Source: an uncultured Eubacteriales bacterium (GTDB lineage Bacteria; Bacillota; Clostridia; Oscillospirales; Acutalibacteraceae). From it: a DNA stretch of 64,000 nt. Under the pieces are notes generated by a model. The model was given only the letters and a program-made list of their open reading frames with translations. It was not told where the DNA came from and did not search any database. The DNA is taken from NCBI GenBank assembly GCA_934464615.1, contig CAKSKA010000002.1, positions 1 to 64,000 of the forward strand, in the 5' to 3' direction. The translations under genes and the position numbers were made by a program. Position 1 is the stretch's first letter; the number at the start of each line of letters is the position of its first letter. Shown piece by piece: positions 39,773 to 47,975 of the stretch.

Positions 39773-41503
39773 TTAATTGCTGCCTGTGTTTCCCTTTGGG
39801 TTAGTAGGGAACTCTTTTTCGCCAATCGTATAGGTTGCCGTTTGGCGGCGTTTTCCGTTAACCTTGCACTTTATCGGATCGTTCGGATCGCCGTCAAATC
39901 GAAGATACCATTCAAACCCGTCTTTTGAGGCAACAATCTTTTCCACATACGCCTCAATGACTGCGTCCGGCACATCTTTATCGTCCCAGTTGTTATACTG
40001 CTCTAAGGCATAACGTAGCACCTCAATTTTTTCCTCATAGTTTGGAATTTCAATTTCAGGCTCATTCTTCGGCGTAAGTTCGCTTATTTGGGCGCTCAAA
40101 TCGGAAATAGCTTTTTCAATCGGCTTCATTCGGTCGTCAAATTCTTGTTTTGAAAGAACTCCTTCCACACGCATATCCATAAGATTTTCACGCTTTTTGT
40201 TTTGCCGTTCAAGCTCAGCCTGCTTTTGCTCAAGGATTTCTTCTGTATGGCTTTCTTCTTCAAGCGTAATATCATGTTCCTGTAATATGGAATTGCAAAG
40301 TTCAAGAACTTTTTCTTTGTCATGCAGAAACTCTCTGAAAATGATATTTGCCTGCATTCTGAGCTTCCATTCGGGTATCATCGGAGTATCGCAAGCGCCT
40401 TCCAAAGAAAGTCCTTTGTTAATTCGTGTCTGCACAGAACCGTGCTGTGTAGTGAAATAGCAAAGATATCCGGGATTGACAACTCCGCCTTTTCTCGTCC
40501 ACACTCTTTTTGAGAACTGATGACCGCAAGAGCATACAAGAAGCTTCGTCCACAAATCCTTTCTCGGCGGTGTGCCGCTTTTTCCGCTTGGGGTACTTTC
40601 ACATGTGCGTCTTTTTGATTCCATAATTGTTTGCACCCTTTCATATTCTTCCACAGAGACAATAGGTTCATGAGAGCCCTTTACCTGTGTTAATTCAATT
40701 TCTCCGTAATTTTTCTTTTTCTTTTGTTTGAGATAATCGTCAACATATTCCTTATGATAGGTGATGATTCCGCAATAAAATGTGTTTTTCAAAACATTCG
40801 ATATTACCGTGCAGTGCCACTTTGTTTTGCCGGTGGCGGTAAGCATACCGCGGTGCTCCAACTCATACATAATCTTTTGCAGTCCACATCCGTCAAGGTA
40901 CATATCATAAATCAGCCGAACCGTTTTTGCCTGTTCGGGATCAATCAGAAATTCAACCTTCTTTTTGTTGTTTTCATCAATACTTTGCTTTCGTCGATAA
41001 CCGAGAATATTGCCTGTCCCATAAAATACGCCGTTATTCATAGAAGTTTGCATACCGGCTTTTACGCGAACAGAGGTTTTGCGGCTTTCATCCTGTGCCA
41101 AAGTTGCCATTAGCGAAAGTCGAAGCTCACCGTCGCCGTCAAATGTTCTGATGCCGTCATTTATAAACAGCACTTCAACCTTGTGCTCCTTTAACATTCG
41201 GGTATATTGCAGTGTATCAACCGTATTTCTGGCAAATCGGGAAACTTCACGGGTGATGATAAGGTCAAATCTCTTTTTCTTGGCATCTTCCATCATCTGC
41301 ATAAATTGAGGGCGTTTTGCAGCGGAGGTACCCGTGATACCCTTGTCCACATACCAGTCCACCACATGCCAATGCTTGTTCATTTCCAAAATCGGTTTGT
41401 ACCAGTCAAGCTGATTTTCCAGTGCATTTATTTGCGCCTCGTGTTCAGTTGAAACACGGGCATAAATGACCACATTGCGGTCACGCGTTTCCATGTTAAA
41501 CAT
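39773..41503 (-). CDS. Large serine recombinase (transposon/integrative element integrase)
   Basis: The ATG at 41501-41503 follows AAAGGAG, giving 576 residues. The catalytic resolvase domain has VVIYARVSTEHEAQ with Ser18, FDLIITREVSRFARNTVDTL and LMATLAQDESRKTSVRVKAG. A recombinase domain, a Cys-rich zinc ribbon (LLVCSCGHQFSK ... GACDTPM) and a coiled coil follow. It resembles TnpX/Tn4451-type recombinases, which excise and insert elements at GA dinucleotides. It marks one end of the 22-kb island, and its start overlaps the small upstream ORF by 8 bases. Confidence 0.94.
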   Translation of the reverse strand: MFNMETRDRNVVIYARVSTEHEAQINALENQLDWYKPILEMNKHWHVVDWYVDKGITGTSAAKRPQFMQMMEDAKKKRFDLIITREVSRFARNTVDTLQYTRMLKEHKVEVLFINDGIRTFDGDGELRLSLMATLAQDESRKTSVRVKAGMQTSMNNGVFYGTGNILGYRRKQSIDENNKKKVEFLIDPEQAKTVRLIYDMYLDGCGLQKIMYELEHRGMLTATGKTKWHCTVISNVLKNTFYCGIITYHKEYVDDYLKQKKKKNYGEIELTQVKGSHEPIVSVEEYERVQTIMESKRRTCESTPSGKSGTPPRKDLWTKLLVCSCGHQFSKRVWTRKGGVVNPGYLCYFTTQHGSVQTRINKGLSLEGACDTPMIPEWKLRMQANIIFREFLHDKEKVLELCNSILQEHDITLEEESHTEEILEQKQAELERQNKKRENLMDMRVEGVLSKQEFDDRMKPIEKAISDLSAQISELTPKNEPEIEIPNYEEKIEVLRYALEQYNNWDDKDVPDAVIEAYVEKIVASKDGFEWYLRFDGDPNDPIKCKVNGKRRQTATYTIGEKEFPTNPKGNTGSN

Positions 41504-41711
41504 TACTGTTCTCCTTTCCGTAAGTGATGAATTTTGAAACATCCACAATATCCGCATAGTCTTTTAATATGCTTTTAAAAGCCGCTTTGCTGATAAGTCC
41601 GTCCTTGCAAAGCTGCTCGATATATTTCAGGGCGGCAAAGCATCTGTCAGGATATTGCTCACTAATTATTCTACTCTCCGTTTTTTCTTTAGCAAATGTG
41701 CGATTTTTCAT
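41496..41711 (-). CDS. Small SHOCT-like protein upstream of the recombinase
   Basis: From the ATG at 41709-41711, after GGGGGTGG, the protein has 71 residues ending with a SHOCT-like helical pair (ALKYIEQLCKDGLISKAAFK). Upstream in-frame ATGs would extend it into the ParB-like gene. Small proteins of this kind regularly precede large serine recombinases in clostridial elements. It may act as a recombination helper, but this is unproven. Confidence 0.65.
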   Translation of the reverse strand: MKNRTFAKEKTESRIISEQYPDRCFAALKYIEQLCKDGLISKAAFKSILKDYADIVDVSKFITYGKENSNV

Positions 41712-41727
41712 ATTCTTTGCCACCCCC

Positions 41728-42600
41728 TTATCTCGCGTCGCGGCTGTGCTGACGGTCATATTCTTTTTTGACAAGCTTAAGCAGGTATTCCAACATTTCA
41801 GCCGGTGTCATAGAGGGCGGCACATATTTGCGAATATCGTTCATCGGGATTTTCAGCTTTTCCACCTGATTGGGTTTAACCTCTGCCATAATTTTGGTTA
41901 CGGTATCATAGTCAAGCTTGCCTTCTTCAAAAGCGGCGCGCATACGGCGGGCTTGTGCGTGTGACGGAAAGCTTTCCGTTTCGTCGATACGGTCAATGAC
42001 ATCTCTTTGTGCTTCTTCATTTAGGAAGGACAATTCGTAAGCGGGGAGCATTTTCATTTTGCCGTTATCTACAAACTCTTGAAGTTCGGGCATGAGATAG
42101 GTTAAACGGATTAGGCGCTGCACGGTTCTTCCGCTGTCGGCATCCGAAACATTATCTCGCGACTTGTGGCCAGTCTGTCCACAAGTACGTCCCTGATGAG
42201 AAAGGGCGTCCGCTTTCATTCTGTAAGACCGCGCCTTTTCCATAAGGGATAGGTTTTCACGCTGACAGTTTGAATCCACCATTAAAATCGTGGCTTGGTC
42301 ACGGTCAATAAAATGGACAACTGCCGGGACTTCTTTCATCTCAAGAAGCTCGGCGGCGTGTACTCTGCGGTGTCCGGATATGATTTCGTATTCATCAGGC
42401 TTATCCTCAAGCGGGCGGACGATAATGCGGTTTAGGAATCCGTACTCTTTTATACTTTCGACAAGCTCCGTCATTGACTCATCATCAAGCACCTTGTAGG
42501 GGTGATCCTCAAAGGGATGAAGCTTTTCAAGCTTAATGTTCATAAGCTTCGGTTTGGGTTCTTTTACTACCTTTTCGGCAGACATTTTCGTTTCTTTCAT
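41728..42600 (-). CDS. ParB/RepB/Spo0J-like protein
   Basis: The ATG at 42598-42600 follows AGGAGAAAGG, giving 290 residues. The ParB N-terminal domain is clear (LHPFEDHPYKVLDDESMTEL, GFLNRIIVRPL, IISGHRRVHAAELL). An HTH with SGRTVQRLIRLTYLMPELQE follows. No ParA is nearby, so it is more likely a regulator or maintenance factor of the element than a partition protein. Confidence 0.9.
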   Translation of the reverse strand: MKETKMSAEKVVKEPKPKLMNIKLEKLHPFEDHPYKVLDDESMTELVESIKEYGFLNRIIVRPLEDKPDEYEIISGHRRVHAAELLEMKEVPAVVHFIDRDQATILMVDSNCQRENLSLMEKARSYRMKADALSHQGRTCGQTGHKSRDNVSDADSGRTVQRLIRLTYLMPELQEFVDNGKMKMLPAYELSFLNEEAQRDVIDRIDETESFPSHAQARRMRAAFEEGKLDYDTVTKIMAEVKPNQVEKLKIPMNDIRKYVPPSMTPAEMLEYLLKLVKKEYDRQHSRDAR

Positions 42601-42634
42601 AAGTTCCTTTCTCCTGATTTTAATTTCTTTTTGT

Positions 42635-42688
42635 CTGCCGTTTCTGTTGTAGAAAATTGTGTATATAAAAATATGATTGAAACGGCAG
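42635..42688. repeat. Inverted repeat between the ParB and MobC genes
   Basis: CTGCCGTTTC (42635-42644) and GAAACGGCAG (42679-42688) are perfect 10-bp arms spaced by 34 AT-rich bases. It could be a ParB-binding or oriT-related site. Confidence 0.5.
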
Positions 42689-42728
42689 TGTAGTTTGTTT
42701 GTTTCATAATTACTGCCTTTCAATGCTG

Positions 42729-43073
42729 TTACTTGCGGTTTTCTCCGTAGTGTGCGTCTGCGAATAATCCTTTGAAAGTGATTTCGCAATCGCAGTCATT
42801 CAGCTCTTTTGAAAACCTGTGATACTTGTGCTTAATTTTTTCGGACAGATTACTGTGACCAAGCCAAATGTGATCAACATTGGTTTGAAGTCTTAAAAGC
42901 AGCCTCGTGATTTTATGAAAGATTTCGGGCGGCTTTTCGTTAACAATCATACCGTTTACAAGCCAATACAAAACAGTTTTCTCGGGCGCTCGGCACAGTG
43001 TACTGAGCCTTAAAAATTTGTCTTTTTCGGATTTTGTCATCCGAACGGGTACATAGTGTTTTCCATTCCTCAA
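42729..43073 (-). CDS. MobC-like mobilization accessory protein (1)
   Basis: The 114-residue protein starts with HYVPVRMTKSEKDKFLRLST, a pattern of relaxosome MobC and ribbon-helix-helix-like proteins, and ends with a helical, His-rich region. Its start overlaps the upstream MobC-like gene by 4 bases. It presumably helps to open oriT for a relaxase supplied by another element. Confidence 0.6.
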   Translation of the reverse strand: MRNGKHYVPVRMTKSEKDKFLRLSTLCRAPEKTVLYWLVNGMIVNEKPPEIFHKITRLLLRLQTNVDHIWLGHSNLSEKIKHKYHRFSKELNDCDCEITFKGLFADAHYGENRK

Positions 43074-43435
43074 GTGTTCAACTCCTTTGACTTTTTAATT
43101 TCAATGTCCAGTTTTTCGGTCAGCTCGCCGGATAATTCTTTTGCAGTTTTGACTGCGTCTTCACAGAGATAATTAAACCGCGACTCATCCAATGTTCCGA
43201 TTTGATTAAGAACAATTAAGTGGTGGTTTATTTCATCACTGATACATTTAAGCCGATTATAATAGCTCTCATAATCAATGCTCGGTGTGTGTACAAGCCT
43301 GCAGTTTGCAATAAGGTAACGGATATATTCCGAACGATTCATACCGAGTTTTCCTGCTTTACGGTCGATTTGTTTTAACTCCTTATCTGTCAACCAAAAC
43401 TTGATTCTCTCTGTTCTTTTTTCGATAATTACCAT
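43070..43435 (-). CDS. MobC-like mobilization accessory protein (2)
   Basis: The frame from the ATG at 43433-43435 gives 121 residues. The N-terminal RTERIKFWLTDKELKQIDRK and GMNRSEYIRYLIANCRL segments match plasmid mobilization MobC proteins, and a helical tail follows. The ribosome site is close to the start, so translation from a nearby codon is possible. No relaxase gene lies beside it. Confidence 0.75.
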   Translation of the reverse strand: MVIIEKRTERIKFWLTDKELKQIDRKAGKLGMNRSEYIRYLIANCRLVHTPSIDYESYYNRLKCISDEINHHLIVLNQIGTLDESRFNYLCEDAVKTAKELSGELTEKLDIEIKKSKELNT

Positions 43436-43469
43436 CCTCTCTTTTCGGGGTTTTAGGGGCGCGGAAAGC

Positions 43470-43620
43470 AACCCCTAACAAGTGTGTTTGCGGTGTGTGC
43501 ACCCAAACGCGATGCTTGCTAATGCAATGCCATTTGCAAGCAAGTAGAATTTGGTGCACCCAAATTCAGTGCTTGCTAAACCTGTGCCACTAATCTGCAG
43601 ATTAAAATAATACAATCAAG
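43470..43620. repeat. Repeat cluster upstream of the MobC genes (oriT candidate)
   Basis: Two direct repeats of the form (G)TGCACCCAAA...GTGCTTGCTAA start near 43497 and 43553. A palindrome GAATTTGG-TGCAC-CCAAATTC lies at 43547-43567, and CTTGC/GCAAG arms flank the interval 43515-43540. Dense inverted repeats directly upstream of relaxosome genes are typical of oriT. Nothing else is seen in this 240-base gap. Confidence 0.5.
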
Positions 43621-43713
43621 GGCATTACCTCTTTTCTAAAATTTTGTATAATAAAAACCAACTTTTCAGCCGATCCGATATTATTCCTTTTCGGAAGCGG
43701 CTTTCGAAATACA

Positions 43714-44148
43714 TTAACCATCCCAGCTTTTTGCTTTTCTGACGCGTCGTAAATATGCCGCTATTTCTTTCACGGTGTTGCCGTTGTGATAAAATCTTGC
43801 TGCCAGCATTGCCGCCTCCACGATGGTTTCTTCGCTATATCCATCCTGTGCATACATTCGTCCGAGCTGCTCTATAATTTCATCCTTTTGAATACATAAG
43901 CCCTGACCTATCTTAAAAATTTCTTCAAGATAGGGTATTTCTTTGTGTTCCTCTAAAATTCCGAATACAGCGGCACGGTAGTATTGGTTGACATGAGTTC
44001 TGTGCGTGCGCCCGTCAAATATTTCTAAATCTCTGCCTATGCCTTCCATGTGGTCACGCTTGTAAACGGTAGGTCTTCCGCGTTTCTTTTTGTTTTCGGA
44101 AGCGGCTTCCGAAAATCTTTTTTCTGTGCTTTGTCTGGTTTCGTTCAA
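43714..44148 (-). CDS. Uncharacterised element protein with an AT-hook-like motif
   Basis: The 144-residue protein has a basic KKKRGRPTVYKRD segment near residue 20-32, like an AT-hook. A helical domain follows (VNQYYRAAVFGILEEHKEIP), with a C-terminal HTH-like part (NGNTVKEIAAYLRRVRKAKS). It is probably a DNA-binding protein of the mobile element. No family name is recognised with confidence. Confidence 0.6.
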   Translation of the reverse strand: MNETRQSTEKRFSEAASENKKKRGRPTVYKRDHMEGIGRDLEIFDGRTHRTHVNQYYRAAVFGILEEHKEIPYLEEIFKIGQGLCIQKDEIIEQLGRMYAQDGYSEETIVEAAMLAARFYHNGNTVKEIAAYLRRVRKAKSWDG

Positions 44149-44271
44149 TTTGATTTCCTCCCGGTTAAAATATTTTTCTTTCTATCCATATACAGTACAA
44201 AGCGAAAAACGAAAAATGTTCCTGAGTTTTGAAAAAATTTTTTAGGCTTTTAAAAAAATATTTTCGGATAT

Positions 44272-44310
44272 AAAAAACGGCGGTGCTCCTTTTTTGGGGA
44301 ACACCGCCGT
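44272..44310 (-). terminator. Strong terminator at the end of the cargo operon
   Basis: ACGGCGGTGTTCC-type arms (44298-44310 with 44277-44289) form a long GC stem followed on the minus strand by TTTTTTATAT. It separates the cargo operon from the mobilization genes. Confidence 0.9.
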
Positions 44311-44324
44311 AGATTTTTACTTAT

Positions 44325-45224
44325 TCAGTTCTCAAAACCTATGAATTTTTTAAAATCCTTATTCATTATTTTCATCCGCTTGCTGACCGCACTGTGGGTT
44401 TTGTATCCAAGTCGATCGGCAATTTCTTTTTGAGTAAGTCCTTTTTCCGAAAGATAATATATTTCTTTATCGGTGCTGTTTAAGGTTTTTGCAAACTCAT
44501 CACGCAAGAAAATATACCGCTGTTCTTCATCAGGATTATTTGCGAAAAAGTTTTTTACCCCCTCAATGTTTGTAGTCTCACCCTCCGACAACTCGCTGAA
44601 AAAGAGCGGCGCACCGAGCTTGGTTTTGCAATGGGTCCACTTGTTGTAGAAGTTAATTTTGTCTTGGTTTAACTGCTCCGAAAAATCTTCGTGCTGCGGA
44701 AGCTTTTTCGAAATGCCGAAAATCTCCGAAACCTGTTGACCTTGCATAACCGTTTCAATCAGCGTCTCGTCAATCACTCCGGCGACCTTTTCCACAACAT
44801 TGTGTATTTCGTCATCCGTAAGACCGTCAACCTCTTTGCCGATGGATTTTGCATAACAATCAAGTCCCAGCATAATCGGTTCTTCATACATTTCAAAAAA
44901 TCGGTCTATGTACTCGTTCAGCATTTCGGGGTTTGTATAGATTTTTGAAATCTCTTCGGAAAAATAGTCCGCGTCGGCGTTCTCCAAATAGTTTACCGGA
45001 TAGTCCTTTGAAAAGTTTTTCATCTTTCGGTTTACACCGAGCGGACGCAAATTTCCAAGCCAATATTCCCCGAAAATCTTTTTGGCACGAACAAAAATCT
45101 CAGATTGCTCACCGTCAAAATCGTATTCGCGATCAAGCGTCATATTAGCTGTAAAATCATTTTGCTGAAAAAATGTTTGGAGCTCGGTTAACTGTTCGAG
45201 AGTGAATTTGATGCAATTATTCAT
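44325..45224 (-). CDS. HTH protein with sigma-region-4-like C-terminus
   Basis: The 299-residue protein has an unrecognised N-terminal region of about 240 residues, mainly acidic helices. Its C-terminal HTH (TDKEIYYLSEKGLTQKEIAD, then RLGYKTHSAVSKRMK) resembles sigma-70 region 4. It is the last gene before the strong terminator, following the DUF4236 genes. It may control the cargo operon or recruit RNA polymerase. Function is inferred from the HTH only. Confidence 0.65.
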   Translation of the reverse strand: MNNCIKFTLEQLTELQTFFQQNDFTANMTLDREYDFDGEQSEIFVRAKKIFGEYWLGNLRPLGVNRKMKNFSKDYPVNYLENADADYFSEEISKIYTNPEMLNEYIDRFFEMYEEPIMLGLDCYAKSIGKEVDGLTDDEIHNVVEKVAGVIDETLIETVMQGQQVSEIFGISKKLPQHEDFSEQLNQDKINFYNKWTHCKTKLGAPLFFSELSEGETTNIEGVKNFFANNPDEEQRYIFLRDEFAKTLNSTDKEIYYLSEKGLTQKEIADRLGYKTHSAVSKRMKIMNKDFKKFIGFEN

Positions 45225-45249
45225 TTCATCACCTTAGAATATTTTTTAT

Positions 45250-46272
45250 CTAATTATTGATGTTTGGATTTGAGAACATAATGACTGTATTTAATCCAGA
45301 GTTTGAGCGCAGTTCAGTTTCCCCATACAAGCAAACTGGCAATTGTCTGTTGTCTTTGAAACGTCTATCCGGTCCACCTGATTTATTTACATACTTCCAA
45401 GTTTGACCAACAACCTGAGCATCTCTCGGAATACCCTCGCTTTCAATAAAGCGAGTAGTATGCACATTTGAAGTAATATCTGAATAATTTAATGCACCGA
45501 TCTTACTTCCTTGCATAATAAAGAGTTTGTCAGGTAAGAACAATAAAGTTTCTTTTCCTGCTTTGAATGAAGCCACCTGAAGGTTTGCCTTAAACGGGAA
45601 AGGAGCTTTTGTTGTAGCTTTGCAGGAGGTTCTATTGACTGTATTACTTGCACCGGAAGCATACTTTCGATCAATCACCTTACTTGTTTGCATTATTCTC
45701 CACACTTTTGCGCACTCGGTAATCTTAATCATTGGCCTCATCCGCTCGTCAACAATAGATTGCTGATCTTCATCAATATAATAGTCCAAATCAATAGTGC
45801 CTTTTGTCTTAACATAAATTTTCAGTGCCAAAAAAGCTGCGGTGAAAAGGAACATGACAGGTAAACCAAATCCCAAAATTCCGGTTACCCACAAACCAAT
45901 AGTTGACAATTTATTTAGTTTAATAGTTCTTCTTGCAGAAGCGAGCATATCTTCTAATCCTTCGGAAACCATCGCAGTCGCCACATTATTAACGATATTC
46001 TGTGTGTCATAATGGTTATTATCAATAGACTGGACGGGTTGCTGTTGAGTAGGAGCGCTACCACGTCCCGAACCACCTCTGTTATTTTTGCCGGTTTCGT
46101 GAATGTAGGAAATTCCCGTGCCGGGGATGGATGCAGTTCGTCGTGTTGTACCTTTTGCAGTTTTGGTAACACGATAACCTTTAACACCCCAACTATAACC
46201 AATGCCTGATTTGCTCAGATTAATTCTAAATCCTCCGCCTAAGTTAATACTTTTTCTGTATCTAAAACCCAT
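45250..46272 (-). CDS. DUF4236 membrane protein (1)
   Basis: The 340-residue protein has an N-terminal DUF4236 domain (MGFRYRKSINLGGGFRINLS ... SIPGTGISY, residues 1-56), a Gly/Gln-rich linker and a hydrophobic hairpin near 123-152. A large C-terminal domain without a recognised family follows. DUF4236 is a short beta-rich module of unknown function. The membrane segment suggests an anchored component. A second DUF4236 gene lies 14 bases upstream. Confidence 0.8.
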   Translation of the reverse strand: MGFRYRKSINLGGGFRINLSKSGIGYSWGVKGYRVTKTAKGTTRRTASIPGTGISYIHETGKNNRGGSGRGSAPTQQQPVQSIDNNHYDTQNIVNNVATAMVSEGLEDMLASARRTIKLNKLSTIGLWVTGILGFGLPVMFLFTAAFLALKIYVKTKGTIDLDYYIDEDQQSIVDERMRPMIKITECAKVWRIMQTSKVIDRKYASGASNTVNRTSCKATTKAPFPFKANLQVASFKAGKETLLFLPDKLFIMQGSKIGALNYSDITSNVHTTRFIESEGIPRDAQVVGQTWKYVNKSGGPDRRFKDNRQLPVCLYGETELRSNSGLNTVIMFSNPNINN

Positions 46273-46286
46273 CGCTATTCCTCCTT

Positions 46287-47249
46287 TTACTCAAGATTAC
46301 TAACGGGTGAAAAACCGTTAGTTTCTGTAAAATGCATATTGTGTTTGAATTGCTGCAAGGTGTCTGACGGATCAATATAACCAAACTTAACTTTTGATAG
46401 ACTCTGCCTATCAAAATCAACAGATAGAATTGTTTTTCCATCCAACACCGCGTGAACGATAGTATTTCTTATTGGTAAAAGAGCAAACATATCTCTTGCA
46501 ATACGGATGCAAACACTGCACACATAATCTTGCAGCAAAAGATTATACTCTGAAGTACTCATTGAACGTTTTGCTTCTGCTAAAGCATTTACATTAACGT
46601 TGAACTCAACTTCAATCTTCTTTGCATCGTCTGTACCAAATTCATAGTTGCTACCGTACATCAGCAAATCATCAAGAGGGTTCACTTCGTATATTAACTG
46701 TAGATAGGTATCAATATCTCCCGCAAGTATTTTAGAGGAAACACTATGATAATAAGACCACATTTGCTGATTATAGGTTTCATCAGGAGCAACGGGTGAA
46801 ACTAACACTTCCGTCCAATCAATAGAATCATCACTTGTTTTATGGATTGATTTGAGCGAATTTGTATCAAGTTGCTCTACCGTATCAAAGTCAATCGGTG
46901 TGCTTAATTCATAATTTGAAGGAGTTGAAGATGTAAAGTTGTTTTGTTCCGCAACCGAGCTTTCAGGAGTATAGTCCTGATAAGTATTGTTATATGTAGG
47001 TTCAGAATAATATGTTGGTCTTTCCTGACGGGTTTGAGTATTTCTTCTGTTGTTTTGTGTTCTTGTGTTTTTGGTGTCTACATAATACAACCCCGTGCCA
47101 GGAATACCAACACTGGTTGTCACTCTACCACTCGTATGGAATGTTTTTCTAAATCCAGGAACGCCCGTACTAACAGACATTCCCGTTGTACCAAAGTTTA
47201 GTTTTACACCGGGTATAATTGATATACTTTTTCTGAATCGAAGTCCCAC
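46287..47249 (-). CDS. DUF4236 protein (2)
   Basis: The 320-residue protein also starts with DUF4236 (MGLRFRKSISIIPGVKLNFG ... IPGTGLYYVD, residues 1-55). A Thr/Asn/Gln-rich, probably disordered linker spans about 57-135, and a C-terminal domain of unknown fold follows. The Thr-rich linker is a plausible substrate for the neighbouring kinase. No membrane helix is evident, unlike its neighbour. It abuts the PP2C gene directly. Confidence 0.78.
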   Translation of the reverse strand: MGLRFRKSISIIPGVKLNFGTTGMSVSTGVPGFRKTFHTSGRVTTSVGIPGTGLYYVDTKNTRTQNNRRNTQTRQERPTYYSEPTYNNTYQDYTPESSVAEQNNFTSSTPSNYELSTPIDFDTVEQLDTNSLKSIHKTSDDSIDWTEVLVSPVAPDETYNQQMWSYYHSVSSKILAGDIDTYLQLIYEVNPLDDLLMYGSNYEFGTDDAKKIEVEFNVNVNALAEAKRSMSTSEYNLLLQDYVCSVCIRIARDMFALLPIRNTIVHAVLDGKTILSVDFDRQSLSKVKFGYIDPSDTLQQFKHNMHFTETNGFSPVSNLE

Positions 47250-47972
47250 TTAAATACCCCCTAAAATAATACTTGCATCATCAAGTGATCCATTGTTTCT
47301 TGCTAACTTGATCATTTCAATACAAGTAGCTTCGTTTAGTCCGTGTTCTTCGATAATATCTTCCATTTGGTCAACAGTCAAATAATCGTGTATCCCGTCA
47401 GACGTTATCATTACCGGAGCTGCCAAAGGCTCAATATGAGCGACCTTAACTTTGAACAAATCTTGAGAGCCACCACCGAAACAAGCTGTAATCTCATTTT
47501 TCCGTTCAAATGAATCGGCATCCTCCGGAGTTAATTGACCTGTCGCAAGAAGATAGTTCAAAGTTGTATCATCCGTTGTCAGTTGTTTTAAATATTTTCT
47601 GCTTTGAAGCAGATAAACACGAGTGTTGCCAATACTAAACAACTGCGGCCTGCCTTCAGTACAACAAATTCCTGACAATGTTGTTGCCATTCCTTTTTGC
47701 CCTTCGGTGGTTTCAGAAATTGCAATCAACTCATCGTTAATTGCCCGCAACACTTCAACACTAATCTCTTTCAAATGACACAATTTATTTGACACAAAAT
47801 GGGATGCTATTGCTCCTGCATTATGGCCGCCAACGCCATCCGCAACTGCTATAATGCCGTTTTCAATTTCCGAAAAGAGTGTACCGTCTGCAACAATCGT
47901 CTTCCCAACTATTATTCTATCTTCATTTTCTGTTTTATTTAACCCTTTTTGGGTTACTGCTATAACATTCAT
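47250..47972 (-). CDS. PP2C-family Ser/Thr phosphatase
   Basis: The 240-residue protein carries the bacterial PP2C metal-site motifs in order: NEDRIIVG near 16-23, GIIAVADGVGGHNAG near 39-53, GMATTLSG near 93, VMITSDGIHDYL near 188, and DDASIIL near the end. It removes phosphate from Ser/Thr residues and should reverse the kinase encoded three kilobases upstream in the same operon. It starts 3 bases after the AAA+ gene. Confidence 0.95.
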   Translation of the reverse strand: MNVIAVTQKGLNKTENEDRIIVGKTIVADGTLFSEIENGIIAVADGVGGHNAGAIASHFVSNKLCHLKEISVEVLRAINDELIAISETTEGQKGMATTLSGICCTEGRPQLFSIGNTRVYLLQSRKYLKQLTTDDTTLNYLLATGQLTPEDADSFERKNEITACFGGGSQDLFKVKVAHIEPLAAPVMITSDGIHDYLTVDQMEDIIEEHGLNEATCIEMIKLARNNGSLDDASIILGGI

Positions 47973-47975
47973 AAT

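Noticed and set aside
41728..42600. Plasmid partition locus
   Set aside because: The ParB-like gene has no ParA partner and lies next to a recombinase and MobC genes, which fits an integrative element better.
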